The position numbers and the translations under genes were made by a program. From Streptomyces sp. CC0208 (GTDB lineage Bacteria > Actinomycetota > Actinomycetes > Streptomycetales > Streptomycetaceae), in the NCBI RefSeq assembly GCF_003443735.1, contig NZ_CP031969.1, positions 434,001 through 498,000 of the forward strand: a DNA stretch of 64,000 nt. The letters are read 5' to 3'. Under the pieces are notes generated by a model. That model saw nothing but the letters and a program-made list of their open reading frames with translations, did no database searches and was not told where the DNA came from. This document shows positions 34,290 to 43,363 of the stretch, piece by piece (position 1 is the first letter of the stretch; the number at the start of each line of letters is the position of its first letter).

Positions 34290-34319
34290 TTGACTCCCTT
34301 CCTACCTCACCCTTACCTT
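34290..34319 (+). promoter_or_regulatory. Candidate promoter of the GH43 pair
   Basis: TTGACT (34290-34295) and TACCTT (34314-34319) with an 18-bp spacer. This would start transcription near 34326, just before the palindrome at 34341. Confidence 0.45.
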
Positions 34320-34340
34320 CTGGTCGAAGTTCCGCACAAC

Positions 34341-34356
34341 GTTCGCCATATCGAAC
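34341..34356. promoter_or_regulatory. Operator candidate GTTCG-N6-CGAAC
   Basis: GTTCGCCATATCGAAC is a 5+5 inverted repeat located just after the predicted transcription start of the GH43 pair, a typical roadblock position for a LacI- or IclR-type repressor. Confidence 0.45.
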
Positions 34357-34408
34357 ACCCCTTTTCGTGTTCCCTCCTCTCTTGATCCGCCCCCGAAGGG
34401 ACTTGTCG

Positions 34409-35911
34409 TTGGTCCGCATCCGAGTCCGTCACTGGGTGACGACAGGGGCCGCGCTGCTGGCCCTCTTCGCGTCACTCCTCACCGTCCAGTCGGCGTCACC
34501 CGCCGCCGCGGCCGACGGCAAGCCGTTCACCAACCCGGTCAAGTCCGAGAAGGGCGCCGACCCATGGCTGGAGTACTACAACGGCAACTACTACCTGGTG
34601 ACGACGTCTTTCACCGGTGAACTGACCATGCGGAAGTCGCCCACGCTGGCCGGGCTGAGCACTGCGCCCAGCGTGCAGGTGTGGTCGGACACCACTTCCA
34701 CCCGCAACTGGAACATGTGGGCCCCGGAGATCCACTTCTTCGACGGCAAGTGGTACCTCTACTACTCCGCCGGGCCGCGCAACACCGCCTGCTGCGACAG
34801 CCAGCGCACCCATGTGCTGGAGAGCGCCGGGGCCGACCCCATGGGGCCGTACACCTTCAAGAACACCTTGACCGGGGCCAACCTCGACCCTGGCGGCTGG
34901 CTCATCGACGCCGGCGTGCTCAAGCACAACAACAAGCTGTACCTGGTCGGCAGCGGTTCGGCCGGCGGCAGCAAGCAGAGCCTCGTCATCGCCCCGCTCA
35001 GCAACCCGTACACCCTCGCCAGTTCCACGTTCACCGTCATCTCCAGCCCGACGCTCAGCTGGGAGACCCAGAGCGATGAGGTGAACGAGGGCCCCGAGCC
35101 GCTGTACAAGAACGGGCGTACGTTCCTCGTCTACTCCGCGAGCGCCTGCTGGGGCCCCGACTACAAGCTCGGGCAACTGGAGTTGACCGGTTCCGACCCG
35201 CTGCTCGCCTCCTCCTGGACGAAGAAGCAGACTCCCGTGTTCCAGCGGAACGACGCCAACGGCGTCTACGCGCCCGGCCACAACGGGTTCTTCACCTCGC
35301 CCGACGGGACCGAGAACTGGATCGTCTACCACGCCAACGACGCGGCCGGCGACGGGTGCGACAACGGCCGTACGACCCGCGCCCAGAAGTTCACCTGGAA
35401 CGCCGACGGCACACCGGACTTCGGGACCCCGGTCGCTCTCGGGACCACCATCGCCGGCCCCTCCGGTGAGACCGCGACCACGCCTACCGCGTACACGATC
35501 GTCAACCGCAACAGCGGCAAGTGCCTGGACGTCACCGGCGGCAGCACGGCCGACGGCGCCAACATCCTTCAGTGGACGTGCAACGGCGGGACCAACCAGA
35601 AGTGGCGGATCGAGGACCGCGCCGACGACACCAGCCGCCTGGTGAACGTGGCCACCGGCAAGGTCGCCGACGTCGCCGAGTGCGCGAGCGCCGACGGCAC
35701 CGACATCCGGCAGTGGTCCTGGCTGAACAACAACTGCCAGAAGTTCCGCATGGTCTACCTCGGCGGCGACTACGTCCGGATCGTCAACGCCTCCACCGGC
35801 AAGGTCATGGACGTCGCCGACTGCGGCACCGCCAACGGAACCGACGTACGCCAGTGGTCCTGGCTCAACAACAACTGCCAGCAGTGGCGGCTCGTCCCCA
35901 CGTCCGCCTGA
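34409..35911 (+). CDS. Secreted GH43 arabinosidase/arabinanase with ricin-type (CBM13) lectin domain
   Basis: About 500 residues. Signal peptide WVTTGAALLALFASLL to PAAAA. The five-blade GH43 propeller has Asp in KSEKGADPWLEYYNGNYYLV (base), Asp in GGWLIDAGVLKHNN, and Glu in SDEVNEGPEPLYKNG (acid). A ricin-B trefoil (about the last 140 residues) has QxW-type motifs QKWRIED, QKFRM and QQWRL. No ATG fits; TTG 34409, 8 bases after GAAGGGA, is chosen over TTG 34403 and GTG 34367. It acts outside the cell on arabinan or arabinoxylan. It is 17 bp upstream of the second GH43 gene. Confidence 0.85.
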   Translation: MVRIRVRHWVTTGAALLALFASLLTVQSASPAAAADGKPFTNPVKSEKGADPWLEYYNGNYYLVTTSFTGELTMRKSPTLAGLSTAPSVQVWSDTTSTRNWNMWAPEIHFFDGKWYLYYSAGPRNTACCDSQRTHVLESAGADPMGPYTFKNTLTGANLDPGGWLIDAGVLKHNNKLYLVGSGSAGGSKQSLVIAPLSNPYTLASSTFTVISSPTLSWETQSDEVNEGPEPLYKNGRTFLVYSASACWGPDYKLGQLELTGSDPLLASSWTKKQTPVFQRNDANGVYAPGHNGFFTSPDGTENWIVYHANDAAGDGCDNGRTTRAQKFTWNADGTPDFGTPVALGTTIAGPSGETATTPTAYTIVNRNSGKCLDVTGGSTADGANILQWTCNGGTNQKWRIEDRADDTSRLVNVATGKVADVAECASADGTDIRQWSWLNNNCQKFRMVYLGGDYVRIVNASTGKVMDVADCGTANGTDVRQWSWLNNNCQQWRLVPTSA

Positions 35912-35928
35912 ACCAGGAGGCAACACCC

Positions 35929-37377
35929 ATGACACGACTCGTCAGACGGGTCATCGTGGCCGCGGCGGCCGCGCTCGCCGTGCTCACCGGCGTGACCACC
36001 CCCGCCCAGGCCGCCGCCCCGGCGTCCCCGGCCGTCACCTTCACCAACCCGATAGCCGAACAGCGGGCCGACCCGCACATCTTCAAGCACACCGACGGCT
36101 ACTACTACTTCACGGCCACCGTCCCGGCGTACGACAAGATCGTGATGCGCCGGGCCACCACCCTCCAGGGGCTGTCCACGGCCGCGGAGACCACCGTCTG
36201 GACCAAGCACGCCAGTGGTGAGATGGGCGCCCACATCTGGGCGCCGGAGATCCACTTCATCGACGGCAAGTGGTACATCTACTTCACAGCCGGCTCCTCC
36301 AACGACATCTGGAAGATCCGCCCGTACGTCCTGGAGTCCAGCTCCGCCAACCCGATCACCGGCACCTGGACCGAGAAGGGCCGCATCGCCCTGCCGCTCG
36401 ACACCTTCTCGCTCGACGCGACGACCTTCACCGTCGGCAGCACCCGCTACCTGAGCTGGGCGCAGAACGACCCGGCGGTCGGGGACGGCACCAACATCTA
36501 CCTGGCGAAGATGTCCAACCCCTGGACGATCAGCGGCACTCCGGTCATGATCTCCCAGCCCACCAACGCCTGGGAGAAGGTCGGCCACACCGTCAACGAG
36601 GGCCCGGCGGTCATCCAGCGCAACGGCAAGGTCTTCATGACCTTCTCGGCCAGCGCCACCGACGCCAACTACTGCCTCGGCCTGTTGACCGCCTCCGCCT
36701 CCGCGGACCTGATGAACACGGCCTCCTGGGTCAAGACCCCGAACCCGGTCTTCACCAGCAACGCCGCCACCGGGCAGTACGGCCCCGGCCACAACACCTT
36801 CACCACGTCCGAGGACGGAAAGTCCGACATCCTCGTCTACCACGACCGCAACTACAAGGACATCAGCGGCGACCCGCTCAACGACCCCAACCGTCGTACC
36901 CGCTACCAGAAGCTGTACTGGAACGCCGACGGCACGCCCAACTTCGGCATCCCCGTCGCCGACGGCGCGACCCCGGTCCGTCTCTCCTCGTACAACTACC
37001 CGGACAGGTTCATCCGGCACTGGGAGTACCGCGCGAAGCTGGAGGGCAACGTCGCCAACCTCGCCGACTCGCAGTTCCGGATCGTCACCGGGCTGACGGG
37101 CAGCGGCACGGTCTCGCTGGAGTCGGCGAACTTCCCCGGCTACTACCTCCGCCACAGGAACAACGAAGTGTGGGTGGAGAAGGACGACGGCACGGCCCTC
37201 TTCGACGCCGACGCCTCGTTCTTCCAGCGGGCCGGACTCGCCGACACCGCGGCCGGGGTCTCGTACGAGTCGTACAACTTCCCGGGCCGGTACATCCGGC
37301 ACTACAACAACCTGCTCTACACCCAGCCGGTCAGCACGACCCTCGACCGGCAGGACGCGACCTTCTACAAGCAGTAA
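35929..37377 (+). CDS. Secreted GH43 exo-arabinofuranosidase with CBM42 (AbfB) domain
   Basis: 482 residues. Signal peptide VRRVIVAAAAALAVLTGVTT to AQAA. Catalytic Asp in IAEQRADPHIFKHTDGYYYF, pKa-modulating Asp in LDTFSLDATTFT, and acid Glu in VGHTVNEGPAVIQRNG. The last 140 residues form an arabinofuranose-binding CBM42 with repeats RLSSYNYPDRFIRHWEY, LESANFPGYYLRHRNNE and YESYNFPGRYIRHYNN. This architecture matches known Streptomyces exo-1,5-alpha-L-arabinofuranosidases (GH43 subfamily 26). ATG 35929 is preceded by AGGAGG. Cotranscribed with the preceding GH43 gene. Confidence 0.9.
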   Translation: MTRLVRRVIVAAAAALAVLTGVTTPAQAAAPASPAVTFTNPIAEQRADPHIFKHTDGYYYFTATVPAYDKIVMRRATTLQGLSTAAETTVWTKHASGEMGAHIWAPEIHFIDGKWYIYFTAGSSNDIWKIRPYVLESSSANPITGTWTEKGRIALPLDTFSLDATTFTVGSTRYLSWAQNDPAVGDGTNIYLAKMSNPWTISGTPVMISQPTNAWEKVGHTVNEGPAVIQRNGKVFMTFSASATDANYCLGLLTASASADLMNTASWVKTPNPVFTSNAATGQYGPGHNTFTTSEDGKSDILVYHDRNYKDISGDPLNDPNRRTRYQKLYWNADGTPNFGIPVADGATPVRLSSYNYPDRFIRHWEYRAKLEGNVANLADSQFRIVTGLTGSGTVSLESANFPGYYLRHRNNEVWVEKDDGTALFDADASFFQRAGLADTAAGVSYESYNFPGRYIRHYNNLLYTQPVSTTLDRQDATFYKQ

Positions 37378-37439
37378 GCAGGCCCGAAGGAGCACGCCCC
37401 AAGGTGCTGGACCCAGGGGCCGGGCTGTTCGACGAACGC

Positions 37440-37472
37440 GCCTGCGCGTCGCCCGTGAGGCGGCGCGCAGGC
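37440..37472. terminator. Bidirectional terminator
   Basis: GCCTGCGCG (37440-37448) and CGCGCAGGC (37464-37472) form a perfect 9-bp stem between the convergent GH43 pair and the gab-like operon. Confidence 0.75.
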
Positions 37473-37518
37473 GTGTTACCGGCGTCCGGTGTTGCGTCGG
37501 TGCAATGAGGAGCCGCCG

Positions 37519-38958
37519 TCACCTCACGGGCACCGCCAGGTACTGGTACTCCAGGAACTCGTCGATCCCGACCCGGCCACCCTCGCGGCCCAGCCCTGAC
37601 TGCTTGACGCCGCCGAAGGGGGCCGCCGGGTTGGAGACGAGGCCGGTGTTGAGACCGACCATGCCGACGTCCAGGCGCTCGCTGACGCGCAGGGCACGGT
37701 CCAGGCCCTCGGTGAAGACGTACCCGACCAGGCCCCACGGGGTGTCGTTGGCCCGGCGGACCACCTCGTCCTCGTCGTCGAAGGTGAGGATCGCGGCAAC
37801 CGGGCCGAAGATCTCCGTGTCCATGAGGCGGCTCTCGGGAGACACCTCCGTGAGCACGGTCGGCGGGTAGAAGCAGCCGGGCCCCTCCGGCGTACGGCCC
37901 CCGACGAGGACGCGTGCACCACGCTCCACCGCGTCGGCGACCAGCGCCTCCACCTTGGCACGCCCCGTCCTGTCGATCAGGGGTCCGACATCGACGCCGT
38001 CCCGGGTGCCGGGGCCCACGACGAGCGCGCCCATCCGCTCGGCCAGACGCCGCCCGAACTCCTCCGCCACCGACCGGTGCACGAAGAAACGGTTGGCGGC
38101 CGTGCACGCCTCGCCCATGTTGCGCATCTTGGCGACCATCGCCCCGTCCACCGCCTTGTCCAGGTCGGCGTCCTCGAACACGACGAACGGCGCGTTGCCG
38201 CCCAGCTCCATCGAGGTCCGTACGACCGCTTCCGCGCTCTGGGCGAGCAGCAGCCGCCCGACGGCCGTGGAACCGGTGAACGAGAGCTTGCGCATCCGCC
38301 CGCCGCGCAGGAGCGGTTCGCACACCTCCCCCGCACGGGAGGTGGTGACGACGTTCAGCACGCCGTCCGGCAGCCCGGCCTCCTTGAGGATCGCGGCGAG
38401 AGCCAGGCTGGACAGCGGGGTCTGCGGGGCGGGCTTGAGCACCATGGTGCAGCCGGCCGCGATGGCCGGGCCGATCTTGCGGGTGCCCATGGCGAGCGGG
38501 AAGTTCCAGGGGGTGATCAGCAGACAGGGACCGACGGGGCGACGTGAGAGCAGCATGCGGTTGCGGCCGTCGGGCAGGACGCCGGCGCCGCCCTCGATAC
38601 GGACGGCCTCCTCGGAGAACCAGCGGAAGAACTCGGCCGCGTACGCCACCTCTCCCCTTGCCTCGGCGAGCGGCTTGCCCATCTCGGACGTCATCAGCCG
38701 GGCGAGCGCGTCGGTGCGCTCGATGACGATCTCGTAGGCCCGGCGCAGGATCTCGCTGCGCACCCGGGGTGCCGTACGGGCCCACTCCTCCTGCGCCCGC
38801 ACGGCAGCTTCCTCGGCGAGCTTGGCGTCCTTGGGACCGGCGTCGGCGACATGGCAGAGGAGCTCACCGGTCGCGGGGTCCTCGACGGGCAGGGTGGCGC
38901 CGTCCGCGGCGTCCACCCAGGCGCCGCCGATGAACAACTGCGTGGGTGTGTCGGTCAT
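37519..38958 (-). CDS. gabD: Succinate-semialdehyde dehydrogenase
   Basis: 479 residues, aldehyde dehydrogenase superfamily. TPWNFPLAMGTRKIGPAIAA, MELGGNAPFVVFEDADLDKA (Glu base), RNMGEACTAANRF (nucleophilic Cys) and PFGGVKQSGLGREGGRVGID are characteristic of GabD-type enzymes. It converts succinate semialdehyde to succinate using NAD(P). ATG 38958 overlaps the stop of the FAD/Fe-S gene (ATGA). It forms the last step of the three-gene operon that starts with a GABA-type aminotransferase. Confidence 0.88.
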   Translation of the reverse strand: MTDTPTQLFIGGAWVDAADGATLPVEDPATGELLCHVADAGPKDAKLAEEAAVRAQEEWARTAPRVRSEILRRAYEIVIERTDALARLMTSEMGKPLAEARGEVAYAAEFFRWFSEEAVRIEGGAGVLPDGRNRMLLSRRPVGPCLLITPWNFPLAMGTRKIGPAIAAGCTMVLKPAPQTPLSSLALAAILKEAGLPDGVLNVVTTSRAGEVCEPLLRGGRMRKLSFTGSTAVGRLLLAQSAEAVVRTSMELGGNAPFVVFEDADLDKAVDGAMVAKMRNMGEACTAANRFFVHRSVAEEFGRRLAERMGALVVGPGTRDGVDVGPLIDRTGRAKVEALVADAVERGARVLVGGRTPEGPGCFYPPTVLTEVSPESRLMDTEIFGPVAAILTFDDEDEVVRRANDTPWGLVGYVFTEGLDRALRVSERLDVGMVGLNTGLVSNPAAPFGGVKQSGLGREGGRVGIDEFLEYQYLAVPVR

Positions 38959-41840
38959 GACGTCTCTCCTGGTTGATCGGGTCGATCGGCGGCGGGGTCG
39001 AGCAGTTCCGCGAGGTGCAGGGCACGGACGCCCTGGGCTCCGGCGAGGTGGTCGATCTGGGTCGCACAGCTGAAGCCGTCGGCGACGACCACGGTCGGGG
39101 TGTCCTGGTCGATGCCGTCGAGGCGGGGTTTCAGGGCCAGGTCGGCGACGGCCATGGAGGTGTCGTAGTGCTGTTCCTCGAAGCCGAAGTTGCCGGCGAG
39201 TCCGCAGCAGCCCTCGGCCTCGTCGACCTTGCGGACACCGAGGCGGGTGAGCAGGTCGCGGGGGTGGCGGCCCTTGAAGGTGGCGTACTCGTGGCAGTGG
39301 GTCTGCAGCACGACGTCGTCCGGAAGCGCGGGCGGGCGCCAGCCGGGTGCGGCCAGGTCGGTCAGGGCTCCGGTGAGGGTGTGGACGCGGGCCGCGACGC
39401 GCCGGGCGGCGTCGGTTCCGAGGAGTTCGGGCACATCACGCTTGAGGGCTGCGGCGCAGCTGGGTTCGGCCACGACGATGGGCCGGTCGTCGCCGTTGTC
39501 CAGGCGGGCGACCGTACGGGCCATGATGCGGCGCGCGAGGGACAGCTGCCCGGTGCTCACCCAGGTCAGGCCACAGCACAGGCCGTCCTGCGCCGTGCAG
39601 GGCAGGCCGGCGTCGGCCAGGACGCGGCTCGTCGCCCCGGCCACCTCGGGGCGGAAGGCGCGGGTGAAGCTGTCCACGAACAGCAGCGTCTTCGCCGGTT
39701 CGCCGCTCCTCGCCTCGCGCAGAGCCCGGCGCAGTGCCGGCCGGGAGGCGAAGGCGGGGATACGACGCCTCGTGGTCACTCCGCCGAGACGCGCGAGCAG
39801 CTTCCCGAGGGGACCGCGCAGCAGGGCGTTCACCGGCCGGGCCGCGTAGCCGGCGAGCCTGGACGTCAGAGGCAGCCAGCCCAGGGAGTAGTGGGAGCGC
39901 GGTCTGACTCTGCCCTGGTAGTGCTGGTGCAGGAACTCCGCCTTGTACGTGGCCATGTCGACGCCGACCGGACAGTCGCTGGAGCAGGCCTTGCAGGACA
40001 GGCACAGGTCGAGGGCGTCCCGGACCTCCGTGGAGCGCCAGCCGTCCTGGACGGTTCCGCCGCGCACCATCTCCTGGAGCAGGCGGGCCCGGCCCCGGGT
40101 GGAGTCGTTCTCCTCCCCCGTGGCCCGGTAGCTGGGGCACATCACGCCGCCGGCGTCGCTGCGGCAGCGGCCGACTCCCACGCAGCGGCGCACCGCTCCC
40201 GCGAAGCCTTCCTCGTCGTGCGGGAAGGTGAACTCCGTGGGCAGGGGCTGGATCTGGTGCAGCGCGAGGTCGGCGTCGAGCGGGGCGGGAGCCACGATGA
40301 CGCCGGGGTTCAGCAACCCCTCGGGATCAAAGACCTGCTTGAAGACGGTGAACGCCCGGATCGTCCGGTGGCTGTACATGACCTCCAGCAGCTCGCCCCG
40401 GGCCCGCCCGTCCCCGTGCTCGCCCGACAGCGTGCCGCCGTGCGCGACGACCAGGGCGGCGGCCTCGCGCAGAAAGCGACGAGCCGCGGTACGCCCCTCG
40501 TCCGAGGCGAGGTCGAAGTCGATGCGCACGTGGACGCAGCCAGCGCCGAAGTGCCCGTACATCACGCCCGTGAGCCCGTGATCGGCCAGGAGCTGCCGGA
40601 AGTCCCGCAGGTAGCCCGCCAGGTTCTCGGGAGCGACCGCCGCGTCCTCCCAGCCGGGCCAGGACTCCCCGCCGTCGACGAGCCGGGCGGCGAGTCCGGC
40701 CCCGTCCTCGCGGACGCGCCACAGCGAGCGCCGCTCGTCCGCGCTCGCCACGACCCGGCCGTCGGTCATCCGGCCCTGTGCCTTGACCACATCGAAGAGT
40801 TCGGCCGCGCGGGCGTCCACCGTGTTCTGGTCGTCACCGTCGAGCTCGACGTACAGCCAGGCCCGCCCGTCGGGAAGGCCGGTGACGGAGTCGGGGCCCC
40901 GCCGGGCACGCATGGTGGCGACGATCGCCTCGTCCATGCCCTCCACGGCGGTGGGGTTCCAGCGCAGGATCTCGGGGACGTCCTCGGCGGCGTCGACCAC
41001 GTCGTCGTAGCCGAGGGTGAGAAGGGTGGAAGCCTGTGCGGTCGCCACCAGGCGGACCGTCGCGGCGGTGACGACCGCACAGGAGCCTTCGGTGCCCACC
41101 AGAGCGCGGGCCATGTCGAAGCCGTGCTCGGGCAGCAGGTGGTGCAACTGGTAACCGGAGACCTGGCGGGGAATGCGGCCCAGCTCGGTACGGATCGGCG
41201 CCAGGTTGTCGCCGATCAGGCGCCGTACGTCCGCCTCCAGCCGGGCGATGTGCCGCACGGCGTCGGCGTCGTTCGGGTCGGCGGCCCGCAGACCGGTGCG
41301 GTCGGCGACGGCCCGCACGCCGTCGGCCGTCACGATCTCCAGCGCGGCGATGTGGCCGCTGGTCCGGCCGTGCCGCACCGACCGGTTCCCGCAGGCATCG
41401 TTGCCGATCATGCCGCCGAGGGTGCAGCGGCTGTGCGAGGAGGGGTCGGGGCCGAAAGCCAGGCCGTGCGGGGTGGTGGCGCTCTGGAGGGCGTCGAGGA
41501 CCACTCCCGCCTCGACGCGCGCGGTACGTGCCCGTGGATCGATGTCCAGGATGCGGTTCATGTGCCGGGAGAAGTCCAGGACGACTCCGGGTCCGACGGC
41601 GTTGCCCGCCATGCTGGTGCCGCCGCCGCGGGCGGTGAGCGGCACGCCGGCCCCGCGGCAGGCCCGCAGCACCGCGACCACGTCGTCGGCGCCGCGGGGG
41701 AAGGCCACCGCCTGCGGCGGGACCCGGTAGTTGGAGGCGTCGTACGCGTACGCGCCGGTCCCTCCCGCACCGGTCTCGATCCGCAGGCCGGGAGCGGTAC
41801 GGGCGAGCTCGTCGACCAGGCGCGGGAGGGCGTCCGTCAT
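38955..41840 (-). CDS. Two-domain FAD / Fe-S 2-hydroxyacid dehydrogenase (D-lactate or D-2-hydroxyglutarate type)
   Basis: 961 residues. The FAD_binding_4 domain (about 35-230, PLTARGGGTSMAGNAVGPGV, CTLGGMIGNDACGNRSVRHG) and the FAD-oxidase C domain (VMYGHFGAGCVHVRIDFDL, LSGEHGDGRARGELL) are followed by a ferredoxin-like 4Fe-4S segment (LCLSCKACSSDCPVGVDM) and a C-terminal CCG domain (GLCCGLTWVSTG, EGCCGLAGNFGFEEQHY). This is the YdiJ/Dld-like fusion. It oxidises a 2- or 4-hydroxy acid and passes electrons to quinone or another carrier. Placed between a GABA aminotransferase and SSADH, it might oxidise 4-hydroxybutyrate or D-2-hydroxyglutarate. ATG 41840, ATGA overlap upstream. Confidence 0.88.
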   Translation of the reverse strand: MTDALPRLVDELARTAPGLRIETGAGGTGAYAYDASNYRVPPQAVAFPRGADDVVAVLRACRGAGVPLTARGGGTSMAGNAVGPGVVLDFSRHMNRILDIDPRARTARVEAGVVLDALQSATTPHGLAFGPDPSSHSRCTLGGMIGNDACGNRSVRHGRTSGHIAALEIVTADGVRAVADRTGLRAADPNDADAVRHIARLEADVRRLIGDNLAPIRTELGRIPRQVSGYQLHHLLPEHGFDMARALVGTEGSCAVVTAATVRLVATAQASTLLTLGYDDVVDAAEDVPEILRWNPTAVEGMDEAIVATMRARRGPDSVTGLPDGRAWLYVELDGDDQNTVDARAAELFDVVKAQGRMTDGRVVASADERRSLWRVREDGAGLAARLVDGGESWPGWEDAAVAPENLAGYLRDFRQLLADHGLTGVMYGHFGAGCVHVRIDFDLASDEGRTAARRFLREAAALVVAHGGTLSGEHGDGRARGELLEVMYSHRTIRAFTVFKQVFDPEGLLNPGVIVAPAPLDADLALHQIQPLPTEFTFPHDEEGFAGAVRRCVGVGRCRSDAGGVMCPSYRATGEENDSTRGRARLLQEMVRGGTVQDGWRSTEVRDALDLCLSCKACSSDCPVGVDMATYKAEFLHQHYQGRVRPRSHYSLGWLPLTSRLAGYAARPVNALLRGPLGKLLARLGGVTTRRRIPAFASRPALRRALREARSGEPAKTLLFVDSFTRAFRPEVAGATSRVLADAGLPCTAQDGLCCGLTWVSTGQLSLARRIMARTVARLDNGDDRPIVVAEPSCAAALKRDVPELLGTDAARRVAARVHTLTGALTDLAAPGWRPPALPDDVVLQTHCHEYATFKGRHPRDLLTRLGVRKVDEAEGCCGLAGNFGFEEQHYDTSMAVADLALKPRLDGIDQDTPTVVVADGFSCATQIDHLAGAQGVRALHLAELLDPAADRPDQPGETS

Positions 41841-43105
41841 CGCCGTGCCGCTCCCGAGGTGCCGGCCTCGACCGCGGTCGCCCATGCCTGGAGGCCCTCG
41901 TCCACCAGGGTCTCGTCGATGACGAGCGCGGGGATCATCCGGACGACCTGGTTCCAGGCACCGCACAGCAGCAGGAGCAGGCCCTCGTCGACGGCGGCGC
42001 GCTGCACACGGGCGGCGGTCTCGGGGTCGGGGCTGCCGTCCTCGGTGACGAACTCGGTGGCAAGCATGAGTCCGAGTCCCCGTACGTCCCCGATGCCCGG
42101 TGTTCGGTCCGCCACCGCCTCCAGGCCCTGGCGCAGCCGCGCGCCCATCGCCTCGGCGTTCTGGACCAGCTTCTCGTCGCGGACGACGTCGAGGGTGGCA
42201 CAGGCCGCGGCGCAGGCCACGGCGTTGGCGCCGTACGTGCCGCCCTGCGAGCCCGGCCAGGCCTTGACCATCAGCTCCTCGGGCGCGGCGATGCCCGACA
42301 GCGGGAAGCCGCTGGCCAGGCCCTTGGCGGTGACGAGGATGTCGGGGGTGACACCGAAGTGGTCGTGACCCCAGAAGCGACCGGTGCGGCCGACACCGGT
42401 CTGCACCTCGTCCAGGATGAGAAGGAATCCGTGGCGGTCGGCGCGCTCCCGCAGGCCCTCGAGGAAGGCGCGGGTGGCGGGCACGTAGCCGCCCTCGCCG
42501 AGCACCGGCTCGACGATGACCGCGGCCGTGTCGGCGGGTGCGGAGATCGTCTGGAGCGTGTAGTCGAGCTCCTTCAGGGCGAAGCGGGTCGCGGTCTCCT
42601 CGTCCCAGCCGTAGCGGTAGGCCGAGGGGAAGGGAGTGACGACCACTCCGCTCATCAGCGGCGAGAAACCGGAGCGGAAGCGGGTGCCGGAGGTGGTCAT
42701 GGCGGCGGCGGCCACCGTACGTCCGTGGAAGCCGCCGTGACACACGATGACGTTCGGTCGGCCGGTGGCCTGGCGGGCCAGCCGCAGCGCGGCCTCGACC
42801 GCCTCGCTGCCGGAGTTGGTGAAGAACAGGCTGTCCAGGCCGGCCGGCAGTACCTCGCCGAGCTTGTCGACGAGGCGGCGCAGCGGCTGGTGCATGACCG
42901 TCGTGTACTGGCCGTGGATCAGCGTGCCCACCTGCTCCTGCGCCGCCGCCACGACCTTGGGGTGACAGTGCCCGGTGCTGGTGACGCCGATGCCCGCGGT
43001 GAAGTCGAGGTAGCGGCGGCCGTCCTGGTCGAAGAGGTGGACGCCCTCGCCCCGGGCCGCCACCACGGGCGTGGCCTGGCGAAGGTGCGGCGACAGTGCG
43101 GTCAT
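41837..43105 (-). CDS. gabT: Class III aminotransferase, 4-aminobutyrate type
   Basis: 422 residues. FFTNSGSEAVEAALRLARQA (PLP phosphate), HGGFHGRTVAAAAMT, LLILDEVQTGVGRTGRFWG (Asp) and ILVTAKGLASGFPLSGIAAP (Schiff-base Lys) define the GABA/ornithine/acetylornithine group; the adjacent gabD supports a GABA or delta-aminovalerate role. It is the first gene of the operon. Start ATG 43105 with GGGAGA upstream; the in-frame extension beyond it is not family-like. Confidence 0.8.
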   Translation of the reverse strand: MTALSPHLRQATPVVAARGEGVHLFDQDGRRYLDFTAGIGVTSTGHCHPKVVAAAQEQVGTLIHGQYTTVMHQPLRRLVDKLGEVLPAGLDSLFFTNSGSEAVEAALRLARQATGRPNVIVCHGGFHGRTVAAAAMTTSGTRFRSGFSPLMSGVVVTPFPSAYRYGWDEETATRFALKELDYTLQTISAPADTAAVIVEPVLGEGGYVPATRAFLEGLRERADRHGFLLILDEVQTGVGRTGRFWGHDHFGVTPDILVTAKGLASGFPLSGIAAPEELMVKAWPGSQGGTYGANAVACAAACATLDVVRDEKLVQNAEAMGARLRQGLEAVADRTPGIGDVRGLGLMLATEFVTEDGSPDPETAARVQRAAVDEGLLLLLCGAWNQVVRMIPALVIDETLVDEGLQAWATAVEAGTSGAARR

Positions 43106-43363
43106 GTTCGTCTCCCGGCCTCGGTGCTGCGGTGTGCTGCGGTGTGCCGAGCATCTCCGCGGAGCACGGGTGCGCCAACGTGCGATCTGTCCGGCCGGGC
43201 CGCGACATCCGGACGTTGTGTCAGCCTGATCGGGGGCATGCCGGATGCCGCCGGCTCCCGGACCGCTCTTGCGCAGGTCAGCGGCGCTTGTCACAGTGGC
43301 CGGGCACCCCGGGCGCTCCCGGACACGGAGCCGTGTTCGCGCAGGGGATTCCATGGAGAGACC
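43106..43363. promoter_or_regulatory. Divergent control region of the gab-like operon and pucR-type gene
   Basis: The 258-bp gap includes a direct repeat GTGCTGCGGT at 43124-43133 and 43134-43143, just upstream of the gabT start, and a wide inverted repeat CATCCGG (43206-43212) / CCGGATG (43241-43247). Either could be the site for the PucR-type regulator; I found no clear -35/-10 pair. Confidence 0.4.

Noticed and set aside
38955..43208. A 1417-residue frame suggesting an aminotransferase-dehydrogenase fusion
   Set aside because: Residues before ATG 41840 are an Arg/Pro-rich shadow of the gabT-like gene; the genuine aminotransferase is in another frame.
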